A stretch of DNA of 64,000 bases, from the NCBI GenBank assembly GCA_963402885.1, contig OY727094.1, positions 19,160,501 through 19,224,500 of the forward strand. Direction: 5' to 3'. Positions 33,100-44,900 of this stretch are shown in pieces. The stretch's first letter is position 1. Every line of letters starts with the position of its first letter. This stretch comes from Antedon bifida (Eukaryota > Echinodermata > Crinoidea > Comatulida > Antedonidae). A model generated the notes under the pieces. It saw only the letters and a list, made by a program, of their open reading frames with translations, was not told where the DNA came from and ran no database searches. The position numbers and the translations under genes are program-made.

Positions 33100-34506
33100 A
33101 TTAATATTTTATACCTCAATGATTCAACCAAACAATCTTACTACACCTAATAATTCATGTCCTCGCATATCGGACATTGAATTTTGACGCACAGACGAAC
33201 ATACGCGCCGACGTACGTGCATCATCATTATTGGGCCTACAATGTGTTCCTATTTATTATCCAAATGTTCATTGTAATCATTAGTAATAGTATGATTGCT
33301 TATCATTCTTATTTTTGTTGCTAAAGCCTAAATGTATCATTGTCTAAATAATAGTATTCATTAAAAGTCAGAATTATTCATAGGTAAAAAAATGTGAAGA
33401 AATATCTATCCCTTCCTTTGCACTTTTTGCGTTCCATACTTTAATGAGGCCGAGTTGACCGATTATTTTTTGGCCGAGTTGACTTGAGGCCGAGTTGACT
33501 TGAGGCCGAGTTGACTTGGGGCCGAGTTGACTTGGGGCCGACTTGACTTGGGGCCGACTTGACTTGGGGCCGACTTGACTTTGGCCGAGACGGTTTAGGG
33601 CCGACTTGGATCGAAATCTTTCAAAATACTCCTGATTACATTCTGACTTTTAATGAATATTAATATTTAGACAATGATACATTTAGCAACAAAAATAAGA
33701 ATGATAAGCAATCATTATTACTTATTACAATGAACATTTGGATAATAAATAGGAACACATTGTAGGCCCAATAATGATGATGCACGTACGTCGGCGCGTA
33801 TGTTCGTTCGTGCGTCAAAATTCAATCATGTCCGATATGCGAGGACATGAACTATTAGGTGTAGTAATTAGATTGTTTGGTTGAATCATTGAGGTATAAA
33901 ATATTAATGTTAACTATGGTTGAATCACGCGTAGATTTTTTTCAGTGCTGCATATCCATTTGATTAGGCGACAACATCTGAAACCAATTCGTAGCTGCGC
34001 CTCCCTGCGCCTTTGCTAGCTATTTCGATATCTACAACTGCTACGTGTTTTCGCTGACCGGGGGATTCCCCTTTTTTAAAAACGCAAATCATGGACAAAA
34101 ACGAGGCACGCCAAAACGATGTACGATCATGTTTTCTATGGCCAAGTGGAACGTAGGCCTACGTCTTCGATTTACTAAAATGCTGTACCTGCACGTGTTT
34201 TTGTAACACGCGGGTACTTCTAATCTATTCATATCGGCAATGAGATCATTTTTTATATGAGTATTTTTCTTATTTCTTCATTTTTTTTAAAGCGTGGATA
34301 GTAATAATCATAATAATATTAAGCACTTTTTGCGTTCCATACTTTATTGTGGCCGAGTTGACCGATTAGTTTTTGGCCGAGTTGACGTGAGGCCGAGTTG
34401 ACTTGAGGCCGAGTTGACTTGAGGCCGAGTTGACTTGGGGCCGACTTGACGTGGGGCCGACTTGACTTTGGCCGAGACGGTTTGAGGCCGACTTGACCTG
34501 CACCCC

Positions 34507-34985
34507 ATTCAAGACACTAAATGGTGAAGATCCAGAGTACCTTCGCGAGCTGCTCATTTGGTACATACCTTCTCGAAGACTTCGATCCGGTGACAAGTTT
34601 CTCCTTGTTGAGCCCAGATCTGCACGTTTATTTTTCTGTTTCAGCTCCTCGTCTGTGGAATCGGTTACCTTTACACATTCGTTCATGCAAGTTTACTGAT
34701 GTTTTCAAGAGTGCGCTTAAGACACATCTGCTGTCGGCTGCTTTTGGCAATTTGTTTGATTTTAATTTGTTTTGTTAGACACCCACATCACTGAGAACAC
34801 CTGTGAGTTATGTACTGGCTGGTCTATGCACCTTAAAGTGCTGGTAAACGGAAGCAGTGATGTGGGTTCGATTGTGGTCTTGTTTTTTATTTCGGTTTTT
34901 GTCAAAAATTATCAGTAGTATTTTGGTTTGGTTTGTTTCATGGTTTTCACAAGCGCCTTTGGTGGTTTTTTGCGCTGTATAAATC

Positions 34986-35022
<37 letters not shown>

Positions 35023-35026
35023 GATT
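34507..35026 (+). pseudogene. L2/CR1-like LINE 3' end with (ATT)n tail, copy 2
   Basis: Duplicate of 30681-31200 within unit 2, including the (ATT)n tail at about 34984-35022. No difference was noticed in the coding portion. Confidence 0.8.
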
Positions 35027-35030
35027 ATTC

Positions 35031-35944
35031 ACTTATTGGTAGATATACCATGGTAGCATAAGATAATTATTATGTCCGTGTCATCTGCCACAACAACTGT
35101 TTCTCTGTCAGCAGCTGCAGTAACACCAGTTTGAACAATAAGTAGATCGGCATCTCCACTGGCATGAACAGTCTTGCAGTCAGCTTGTTCTAAACTTTGG
35201 CTTAGCATGTTAAACCGCTGCTTGTTCTATGTCTGTGAAGTTGGTTACTAGTTCCTAGTTTCTTATTCAAATTCAAGTCACACATTTAAAAAAACAGATT
35301 TTAACACGTAATAACTGTCTAATTGAGTTGTTATTGCATCAACATGTTAGCATTGACCTCCTCTACTTCTTCCGGTCAAAGTTCACCCGATTCCAAAGTG
35401 CATCTGCTAACACGGCCTTGTTTGCTGGTCTAGGAGAACGCATGGCGTCAAAGAGTGCTGCAGGAAAACTACAAATCATGCATATCTATGCTGTCTCTCG
35501 TAGCCACCAATGTCAGTCTTTGAAATAGTATCTGAGGGTCAATATACACTGACTCTTTATTGATCACTATGGCAGATTTTTACCCAAGGGTGATAGCCTG
35601 TTCTTTCCTCTTAAAAGAATATTCTGTGACGGCTACACCATTCATTGATTTAATAATCTTCTCTCCGACATCTTGAGCCTGCTCAACATTAACAGATGGT
35701 TGTGCCACAACTCCGGATCAAATGCTACGCTGTCTGTTACATTGAATGAACTTCTGGTATACAGAAAGTTAACACGTTTTTCAGTATCATTACGATCCCT
35801 GTGTTTCCGAGCATTAAGCCTATATATTTTGTTCACTTATGTGATAGGTAATTCCGGTGAATCCCTACATCGCTTGGTTTATGTTTATTAAGCAGGCAAT
35901 GACTTGATCCACACCATTCTTTGTATCTCTGTCATGCGCCGGAC
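35031..35944 (-). pseudogene. Transposon-associated gene family, copy 2 and its undisrupted upstream part
   Basis: 35031-35754 duplicates 31205-31928. Here the frame continues upstream with RNDTEKRVNFLYTRSSF (about 35800-35740) and, near 35940-35890, RRMTEIQRMVWIKSLPA. The next upstream piece (37724-38051) ends KTTGGLNR, and the family normally runs TTGGL-x-RGRGMTE-x-QR. The Rex1-like LINE at about 35950-37715 has therefore split this gene. Confidence 0.6.
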
Positions 35945-35954
35945 TTGGCGGTCA

Positions 35955-37715
35955 GACCTCGACAGAACGTCTTAATTTTTTAAATTCAAGTGTCGGGACA
36001 CCCGTCAGGCCTGGAATGGAGTTTTACGGGTATGGGGAAGAAAAATAATGAAATTGAACAGTTTTAAACCAAGTGATTTTAATAGTTTTTATTCTAGATT
36101 TGATGAAATAAATTTTAAATGAGAAAAGACTGCATCTGCTGAAGGGTTTCAAAATGAAATGAATGTGCAATAAAAATTGATGTAGATGATGTTAAGAAAT
36201 ATATGGAAAGGGTAAATGTTAGTAAAGCAAAGGGTCCGAGCGGTGGATCAGGGCGTTTGATTATATCAGGTGCCTCTCAGCTTTCACCAATAATAAGCCA
36301 GCTTTCCACAGGGGTGGTACCTGATCTATGAAGGTCTCTGAGATAATACCTGTTCCGAAAATTTGTAACCCTAAAATCATTAACGACTTCAGACCAGTGG
36401 CATTAACATCTGTTCTAATGAAGATCTTTGAGAAAATTGTTAGAAATCAACTAATGTCTGAATGTAGTGATTTATGGATAATAACCAATTTGCATATCAA
36501 TGTAACAGAGGGGTTGATGATGCTATTGTAACTTTAGACCTGGTGGTTTCACATTTAGATAAGAAGGGGACCTATGCTCGAGGGCTATTCATAGACTTTT
36601 CATCTGCATTTAACTTGATGCAGCCTCATATTTTAATGAATAAAATGTCTGAATGGAAGGTTAATCCTTACCTTGCTCTGTGGGTTGGTGATTTTCTTAC
36701 AATCGGCTACAGTATGTTAAAGTTGGTAAATCTATCTCAGAGATGAGAAGGATCAACACTGCCGCACCCCAGGGGTGTTGTCTGTCACTAAGTTTATTTA
36801 CAATATATACTAGCGAATTTCGATCTTTATGTAGCATGTGTCATATAATTAAATACGCAGATGACATGGTACTGATTGTTCTGTTGAAAAATACTGACGA
36901 CCATGTGTATAAGGCTGAATTTGTTAAATTAATGTCATGGTGCAATGACAATTACCTTAAGATTAAGTTTAATAAAACTAAAGAAATTATATGGGATTTT
37001 AGGAAAAAGAAAAATGAAAAATGAGTTATCTGATAGTTAATGATCAGACAATTGAACGTGTTCATGAAACCAAATATCTTGGTACACATATTGATGATCA
37101 ACTTAGCTTTGAAAACAATACGGCCGAGATAATTAAAAAAGGTCACCAAAGGTTATATTTCCTCAGAAAGCTAAATAAATTTAATGTTAGCTGTTGTACT
37201 TTGAAATTATTCTATAAAACAGTTATTCAATCAGTACTAGTTATCTCTTTTATTGCTTGGGTCGGTAATTTAAATGAAACACACAAGAAAGGTCTCATTA
37301 GAATTACTAAGGTAGCATCAAATATAATTGGTTGTACGGTTAATGATTTAAAATATCTTTATGAAAAACAGGTCCTAAGTAAATTAAGTAAAATGTTAGA
37401 TGATAAACATCCATTACATATGAGATTTTATAAGAACAAGTCGGACCGGCTACGGGCTCCTAGAGCTGATACGTCAAGAAACCGACTGTCTTTTGTACCA
37501 AATTCAACTCATATTTTTAACTCAAAGATTGCTAAGATCATAATAGCGCACATGCAATATATATTTTAAAGTTTTACAGTTAATGGATGTTTTAATTAAT
37601 GTTTTTAAATTGTAATTTTGTTCTTGTATGATGTAATTTTTTCTGTCGAGGAAAACAATTTTCCATGTACATTTTTTATATATAGAACGAATAAAGATTT
37701 GATTGATTTGATGCC
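35955..37715 (+). pseudogene. Rex1-like non-LTR retrotransposon
   Basis: Broken frames give SKAKGPSGGS, EIIPVPKICNPKIINDFRPVALTS and IFEKIVRNQL (36210-36460), NQFAYQCNRGVDDAIVTL (36476-36540), GLFIDFSSAFN (about 36580), APQGCCLSLSLFTIYTSEF (36763-36820), YADDMVL (about 36860) and WCNDNYLKIKFNKTKE (36940-36985). The tail is KYLGTHIDDQLSF..RLYFLRKLNKF..LFYKTVIQSVL..RAPRADTSRNRLSFVP (37069-37500). This is the motif set of Rex1/Babar LINEs. Frameshifts near 36510, 36700 and 37020 inactivate it. The 3' end AAGATTTGATTGATTTGATG (about 37695-37715) looks like a short-repeat tail. Confidence 0.75.
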
Positions 37716-37723
37716 CATTCATC

Positions 37724-38051
37724 TATTGAGACCACCAGTTGTCTTAATACTGTGCATCAACATCTGCTCAATTATAAGATCGGTTGAAAGACCAGCCCAT
37801 AATCTGTTACTACGGCGAACAATATGAAAGCCATCTAAGAACATAGCATAAATATCCGGGTTATCTGTTAGGAGCTTAGCCATTTGCTGTAAATACAAGT
37901 ACACAGTTTTAGCATACAAGTTGTGCCCTGCAGCAGAAAAGAAAGGAACCATATTTTGCAAAGATAGAAGATGGAGGGCCCAGTCTCCTGTTCTTTCTGC
38001 TCTGATGAAATTCTTAAGAATGTCTATCATATTCATGTACTGTAGCCACAT
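37724..38051 (-). pseudogene. Transposon-associated gene family, upstream fragment (ERTGDW..TTGGL)
   Basis: A 110-codon open stretch reads MIDILKNFIRAERTGDWALHL, MVPFFSAAGHNLYAKTVYLYL, FLDGFHIVRRSNRLWAGLSTD and LIIEQMLMHSIKTTGGL. These blocks are highly conserved in a large repeated gene family of marine invertebrates and precede the TEIQR..W segment found at 35890-35944. The function is unknown to me. It probably extends upstream (38400-38470 has a LNILLLAEAFQVP-like stretch) but is decayed. Confidence 0.6.
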
Positions 38052-38519
38052 ACATCCTGTACGACTTGTCTTATTTTTCTCCTTCTTCCTCTCTAACTTT
38101 GCATTGATTTCCAGTATTACATTGCTCGACCTTTCGTCTAAAGTTGAACCTGATTGCAGTTTTTCTAAATATGTCTGTACTCATTTTTAATAAATCGTCT
38201 TTTCAGCATTGTTGTCTATGGAACTCTTTTTTGATTCGGAATGTCCATCTACTGGTCTTTCTTCAGACTTTTCATCATCCAACTGAACATGACGTAGTGT
38301 CTTATCTAAGGCTGATACATTGGTTGTGTCTGTGACATTTTCATCTGATTCAGTATTGCTTGTGGCAATATTTGGTCACTGGAACCTGAAATGCCTCTGC
38401 AAGCAGAAGAATATTTAAGGCAGCATCAACTAGCCCCAGAAGGGTCCAATGAAGAGATTGTCCAGATGTTTTAATATGTCCATTTAGTCCATAATTAAAT
38501 CTCAAAAGAAAACAGGTGA

Positions 38520-38960
38520 TTCGACCTTAGGACCGTTCACATCGTAAAACAATTAGATATTGACAGTTTTAAGCAAAGATTTGGCAGGTCCAATCCATCA
38601 CTCAACACTCCTTGGTACACTCGATTATCCCCTCTAAAAAGTACCTGGATAGACTTAGGACCAATCATTAAGCTCAGAGATGTAATGACATATGTTAATG
38701 GACAGAAGCAGATATACTCCCCATATTTCGAACAGCCCACACACACCTTACTGACACTTCCTCAGAAGCACATCTACAGCCATACCTCACTTACAGCATC
38801 ACTCTTTGTTCCTGTTTTATAATTATATCGTATTGTGTATTATAACGTAGTATTGAATAAACAACCGTGATATTCAATCAACCAAGCGAGTAGAGTCCTT
38901 ATTACAAGTCAGAAAACCTCACACACATTATATTACATAATAGTGACCATTACTATTACA
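38520..38960 (+). mobile_element. Possible LTR-retrotransposon 3' end and LTR remnant
   Basis: A plus-strand stretch (about 38550-38740) is open and precedes a promoter/polyA-like segment with GAATAAACAACCGTG (38853 region) and AGTAGAGTCCTTATTACA, features common in Gypsy LTR 3' ends. No second LTR and no clear integrase motif were found, so this is weak. Confidence 0.3.
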
Positions 38961-39099
38961 CGTACTATCATGTTTAATTATCCAATATGGCCTACAATGT
39001 AATGGCAATACTAAAAAAATTTCTTCTTGAATCGATTCTCCTCATATTCTAGTAAAAGTGAACTGTAAATAGATCACGTAGAATACTCTCTTAAATGTA

Positions 39100-39535
39100 A
39101 GACAGAAATAGTAGCAGCATCTCGTATATTAAATATATATATATACAGTATATACGTCTTCATTCCGGAACGAAAAACTAAGAAACGCAACGGAACTCAG
39201 TAAATATATAGGGACACTTAAAGACTAAAGAAGAATAAAAGAATAAAACAAATTACTCAATTAAATGGAAAATTTCAAACCTTACTCAACTATTAACAAA
39301 AGATGTAATTTATGTATATATGAAAAGTATATTATTATATGTCACTGACTATGCTCACTGAACCGTAAGAACGAGTTAATTTCTATTTGCAGACATAGAA
39401 AAAAAGTTCTTACTAAATTGCAGATCCAAATAGTTTATCTAATTGAAACAATAGGCTATTGTATACGACTTCCTGATGACTCACTTCAATTAAGCCCTGT
39501 GATATAACTGTGTCACTTATGTTTTATATTTCGCC
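39100..39535. other. AT-rich stretch with TATATA microsatellite
   Basis: Contains an (AT)n/ATATACAGTATATA tract (39128-39155) and no recognised gene. Confidence 0.4.
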
Positions 39536-39573
39536 TGAAGAGTGCGGCCAGCTAGATGCTGGTCATACGAAAC
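39535..39573 (+). ncRNA. Hammerhead-ribozyme-like core (CTGAAGA..GAAAC)
   Basis: CTGAAGA is followed by GTGCGGCCAGC-TAGAT-GCTGGTCATAC, an 11-pair helix II with one mismatch whose first pair is G-C, and then GAAAC. This matches the CUGANGA / helix II / GAAAC arrangement of hammerhead ribozymes, which are known in Penelope-like elements. Helices I and III and the cleavage triplet were not resolved by eye, so activity is unproven. Confidence 0.45.
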
Positions 39574-39739
39574 AGATTTGTAGCGATTAAAACAATGAAG
39601 TAACCAAGTTTTCTGCTGTTATTTTATTTATTTATTCTCTACCTTGGTATTGAGCACTCTATCCTAACGGTCTGATACTTTCAACCTAAATATATACAGT
39701 ATATATATACAGTATATATATACAGTATTTATATATATA

Positions 39740-39965
39740 CTTGCCAGTTCTTATACTATGACATTATCCAAATTCCTTCACTTGCACTGATAAAGGGCTA
39801 GTGTTGCCCGAAAGCTCGGCTAAACTTTTCTGTCTGTTTTACTTTATCGTTTTGATCTAGCTTTTCGCTTTTTTTGTTTGTATCTCCATTGAGATCCAGC
39901 CACTGATACCCACAGCATTGTCATTTTTTCAGTAATTTGCCTTTGGATTTATATATATATATATC
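39740..39965 (+). repeat. Dispersed ~200-base repeat with hammerhead-like core, copy 1
   Basis: Contains CTGATAA-AGGGCTAGTGTTGCCC-GAAA (39787-39813), then TTTACTTTATCGTTTTGAT, TTGAGATCCAGCCACTGATA and CCCACAGCATTGTC, and is bounded by TATATA tracts. Copies 2-4 lie at 39970-40160, 43230-43425 and 45285-45470. In this copy the core is mutated (CTGATAA for CTGATGA). Confidence 0.65.
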
Positions 39966-39969
39966 GTTT

Positions 39970-40160
39970 CAAATTAGTTAATTAAATTTCAGTATATCAC
40001 CAGGCGGTTTAGAATTTATTCTGTGCCTGTGATGTTTATCTGATGAAGGGCTAGTTTTGCCCGAAAGCTCTGCTAACTTTTCTGGCTGTTTTACTTTATC
40101 GTTTTGATTTAACTTTTCGCGCTTTTTTTTGTATCTCCATTGAGATCCAGCCACTGATAT
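39970..40160 (+). repeat. Dispersed ~200-base repeat with hammerhead-like core, copy 2
   Basis: Core CTGATGA-AGGGCTAGTTTTGCCC-GAAA at 40040-40066. Just upstream, ATCACCAGGC and GCCTGTGAT form a hairpin that could serve as helix I. It ends at CCACTGATA where a family A phrase-repeat fragment begins (40160). Confidence 0.65.
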
Positions 40161-40262
40161 GTCCTAGGGGTAGTTGCCCTAGAGGGCAATTGTCCTAGGG
40201 GGTAGTTGTCCTAGAAGGGTGATTGTCCGGGGAGTAATTGGCCGGGTGATAGTTTTCCTAGA
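40160..40262. repeat. Phrase-repeat family A fragment
   Basis: Six units of the type GTCCTAGGGGGTAGTT / GTCCGGGGAGTAATT, the right-arm orientation of the element at 5148-5568. It is joined directly to the end of the hammerhead-like repeat. A single arm only. Confidence 0.65.
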
Positions 40263-40264
40263 CC

Positions 40265-41970
40265 CAAGAAGTTTTATACATTCACCATCAAGGAGAATTG
40301 ACAATAAAATATTTCAGTATCAATCAATCAATGACTCTGAGATGATAACCGAGACAAATAATACGATGTTACAAACAGAAATAAAAACAGTTTCATGTTT
40401 ATTTTATTTTATTGAAGTTAAATGAAAACCTATTTTAAAGAAATTATGTTTAAAAAAGAAGAAAAATACACAAAATTAGAAGCAATACTAAAAAGGGATA
40501 TTTGTTAAAGACATGTTCACAATACACTAACACACCAACTGATTTGACTTATGATCTGGTGGTTATGGACTCAAGCACCACTTATTTCAGAAGCATTCTT
40601 TAATTAGGTTATATGCATTATCATGCATACAATTTTTGATTTATTGATTTTGTCAAATCTTTATTTATTCCCTTAGCATTATTTTGTCCGTCAATTATCT
40701 TAAGAACAATTTCATCTAGCTACGTCAATTTTTCAAAGTATATTCATTAAGGCCAGGATTATCTTTTCATGGTGCGTAATTTAACGAAATCACGTTTGTA
40801 ATCATATCTTCACAAGAATGTATTATAATTAAACCAAATTTGGTACTCATAAATTTCAGGTCATGTTTCATCATATGGCAATACAATTACGTGCCTAGTC
40901 CATACAACGCATGTGTACGAACACTTAAAACTTTCACAATTTATTTTCGATGAAATTAGAGTACATTTCTGGCAATTTTAAGTGTAGATTTTTGCATGCG
41001 CACTGCGCATTAAACGCCCACTTTTTTGCCCGGTTTCTGTTTTATTTTACATTTCTTTAGCAATTTCATCATATTTTATTCACTTTTTAAATTGAAACCA
41101 TGTTATACGAGCACGTCAAAAGTGACCGGCTACACACATGAAAGTTAACAAAATGGTGAAAATATGCTAAATTTTTAAATTAATATAGATCGTCAGAATG
41201 CTTGGTGAACCCGATTTTTCATTTCATTTTCTTAAAGTGTATGTATCATATGTATGATTTTATAATGAAATTAAGAGAAAAAAAAGTTGATTACATCATT
41301 AATTTTTTTAATTTCGACAAACTGACATTTCCTTGGACCGAAATAACAAACTTAACATTAACATTTCTCTTTAAAATGTTCATATATGAAAGTTGAAAGT
41401 ATATACTTTGACATGACACTTTGAAATCATAGATGCTATCTTTCATATTATAAATAATTAAAGATTCTGACAGAATCAATCCATGGCATTCCATGATCAA
41501 CCAATCAATATATCTTTTAAAAATCAGTTATCTTTATTTAAATCAATGCATATAACCTATAATTCGTCATAGTGACGAATTAAATCTAGTTCATTTTTGT
41601 ATTTGGTAAAAACTACATCAGAGTTCGGAAAAGGATATAATAACATTGAAATATTGTACAAAAGAAAAGAAAACTAAAATAATGCTAGGCTTAAGTTGGT
41701 CAATTGATTTACACATTGAAATGAAGTGACATTTTCTAATAAAGCTAAAACATTAATAAAACAAAGGCTTCCAATATTTATATGTTTACCAGTATGGTTG
41801 ATAATAAGTTAAAATATAAGGTAATAATAAGGTAAAATTCAGTATTACAATTTCAAGTTATTCAATAATTACATGCTGATCAATAAAATCAAGTGTGTGT
41901 TGGTCTATCAAATTGAAAATAGAGTGGGAATATTTCTTGGCCCCACTGGATGTTGTAAACTGCACTGTTT
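40265..41970. other. AT-rich sequence downstream of TBL2
   Basis: No gene, RNA or intact element was recognised. TTTATT at 41968-41973 (AATAAA on the minus strand) lies 8 bases past the TBL2 stop and could be a polyadenylation signal, though that is unusually close. Confidence 0.4.
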
Positions 41971-41980
41971 ATTCTCAATA

Positions 41981-44900
41981 CTATGCTGAACCATTTACCC
42001 TGATAGATTCTAGTTTCTCTCTGGGAAAAAACACAGTAGAATTTAAGAATATTTCACAGACGTCTTAATTGTTTTGCTTATTGCATTTTGTTTGGTGTTA
42101 GGGTTTAAAACATGGTTTAGCTCAATTGTCTTAATGGTTTAGCTCAATTTACTGCAGAAAGGAAAATATACTAAATTATCATTATTATAAATGTTTTATT
42201 AATTATTATTATTTATTTACCTAGAATTGTTGGTGTTGTAAATATACATACATTAATATAATTACAATTACAAATCTTCATAAATATTAATATATCTTCT
42301 TCTTCGTCTGGAAAACATTTTATTATGGACATTCATTTTCTTAACAATTCTTGCTTTCATTTATGAACATACTGCAACATTTATTAGATAATAATTTCAA
42401 TACGATTATTACTACAATGTATGTATAGATCAATTATTTAGTTGGCTGTTATGTTGACAATAATATAAATTTTACAGAACACAAAAAACTTACCTTTCAG
42501 TTTTAAGCTGTAATTTTAAGCGATCTTTAACAGTATTACTAGTAGCTTTTACAAGTTTCTTTTCCATCTCAGCTATATTGGCCTTGTAACCAGTGATGTT
42601 GTGGAATACTTGTATGTGTCTATCCCCGCTTGATACAAGATAGTAACTACTTGGACTAAAAGCTATTGAAGTAATCGGTACTGAAAAACATATATAACAG
42701 TATACTACTAAGATTGATTAGCTTAGATTTCTAACCCTAAATTATTAGCTTAATTTTAACACACCACACAGCTAAACTTTAACTACACTAAGACAAAAAT
42801 AAATAACTTACATGCATGAACATCATGATATTCATGATCTAAAACCCCCTCTTCAGCATTAAATACATAGATATTTGCATGAGTTGCTATGGCAATACTA
42901 TGCGAGTCGTAGGATAGACAAATTCGACTAGGTTCAGTATGATTGAATGATCCAGTACGAAGAAGATAAGGATCCTGTTGTTTCATATACTCAACTACAA
43001 TACAAGACAAATGTTAGTTATTTGCATGTAGTAGTCAAGACTGTTTGTGAAAAAAATAGGAAAAACAGGGAATTGTACAAATAATTGGAGTTTCAATTTC
43101 ATATATTTTGTTATAAGATGTAAAAAACATTACTACAAAAGAAAACAGTTCAAAAATCCATGATGTGTTCACCTAAAAAGTTAAATTATTAATGGATACA
43201 TGGCAAATTAAGTTGAAATTGATAAATATATATATATAAATTTGCAATTGCACTGATGAAGGGCTAGTGTTGCCCGAAAGCTCTGCTAACTTTTCTGGCT
43301 GTTTACTTTATCGTTTTGATTTAGCTTTTCGCTTTTTTTTTTGTATCTCCATTGAGATCCAGCCACTGATACCCACAGCATTGTCATTTTTTTCAGTAAT
43401 TTGCCTTTGGATTTATATATAAATTTTAAAATACAATATTGTCTTTACCAGAACATATAATTTAAGAAATAAAATTCTAAAGAGAAGATTTTTTACAATT
43501 ATCTTTAATTTTGACAGTTTCAGTTTATGATAATACAAAAACAAACACACACTTACCATCTGTGTCCCACAATTTCCAAGTACCATCTTTAGATACAGTT
43601 GCCATTCTAATGACAGTACAAAGAAAAAGGAAATTTTGTAACTACAGTAAATGTGTTAAAGAAATCAGATAAAGGGTCATAGGTGAGTGGTAGTGTAGAA
43701 GCTTAAACTTACTACACATAGACAATTATGGTGTATAAATAATATACCTGGTAGAATCTAGATTGAAGGAAAAGTAATAAACACTAGCAGAGTGACCCTT
43801 GAGTTCCATAGCTCGACGAACTTCTGTAAATTCATTGCTTCTGTTAAACACTACTTCCCATAATTTAACATCAGGAGTAAAGCCTTCATTTGAAATAAAA
43901 AATATTGTTAAGCTTTAAACTATTTATCTTTAAAGGAAATTTCAATTTATATTATTCACAAACAAAATAGTAACACTTGATATGATAACTTGTTTTGTTG
44001 CATTTCATCCCTTTGATCTCAAAATGTATGTTTAGTTACTTCCATACATTTCATAAAAAATTACCTAAGAAATGCTTTTTTTAATTCCAATTCGAACATT
44101 ATAGGCCGTAAGCAGTAGCTCAAAAAAGGCCTAGAAGATGGATTTCGTTCTAATGTTCGGGGTCTAGATTTTGAGAGTTGATATTTTGAAATGATCATAT
44201 TTCCCTCACTATTATCAAAAGTTCTCCATAAAATATCCAGTCAATTTCACGCAATTGCCCCTCAAAGGTACCCCCTACTGCAAAAATAGCACTTTTTGAG
44301 GTCTGGACCAATTTTTATGTAGTAATAACTTTACAAATACTTCACCAAGTGTTATTATATTTACCATGTGGGTAGTCAAGTGGATTGTAAACACATATCT
44401 AAAATTTCAAATTTAAAATCGTATTCTGTATGTGAGAAAAATTTAGATTATTTAGTCAATTTGAGACATTTTGGGATTTTTGAGATTCAGTATCTTCATA
44501 AATAATTCACATACCATGTTTATATATGAAATTTGGTATTGTAATCTTAAATAGGTTTTTATTGAGGAAGCTGCAAAAAGTGTGATTTTTACAAATTGTA
44601 TAGTTTTTGAAGTTTTGGCCATTTTTAGGGAGTGATATCTTAGAAAATAGCTTACCATATGTCTTTATATTCATGCATTGGATATTCTAGTTGGATAGTT
44701 ACACACCGGTGTACTTTCAGCGAGAATAAATTATTACACAATCAATTTTTAAACTGAAAAATTGCATTTTTTGTTTTTTTAGTGTAAATTTAAAAACATA
44801 ACAAATGAGTCCCTTAGTAGCTAACCTGGTTGTAATTGTTACTGTCATTATAAACATTGGCCAAAATGTATTTAAATCATCATGGATGATATTACGGGTA

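Larger units (their letters stand above)
31929..35754 (+). repeat. Head-to-tail large duplication, unit 2 (3826 bases)
   Basis: Second copy of 26949-31928, starting inside the phrase array of family C and ending at the same base of the minus-strand transposon gene. It lacks the segment matching 27878-29030. After 35754 the sequence continues into the true neighbour of the gene fragment (CTGGTATACAGAAAG), so unit 2 holds the original right-hand junction and unit 1 the original left-hand junction. Confidence 0.9.

Noticed and set aside
35955..37715. A single intact LINE ORF
   Set aside because: RT motifs fall in different frames with stops between them, so it is a pseudogene and not a coding element.
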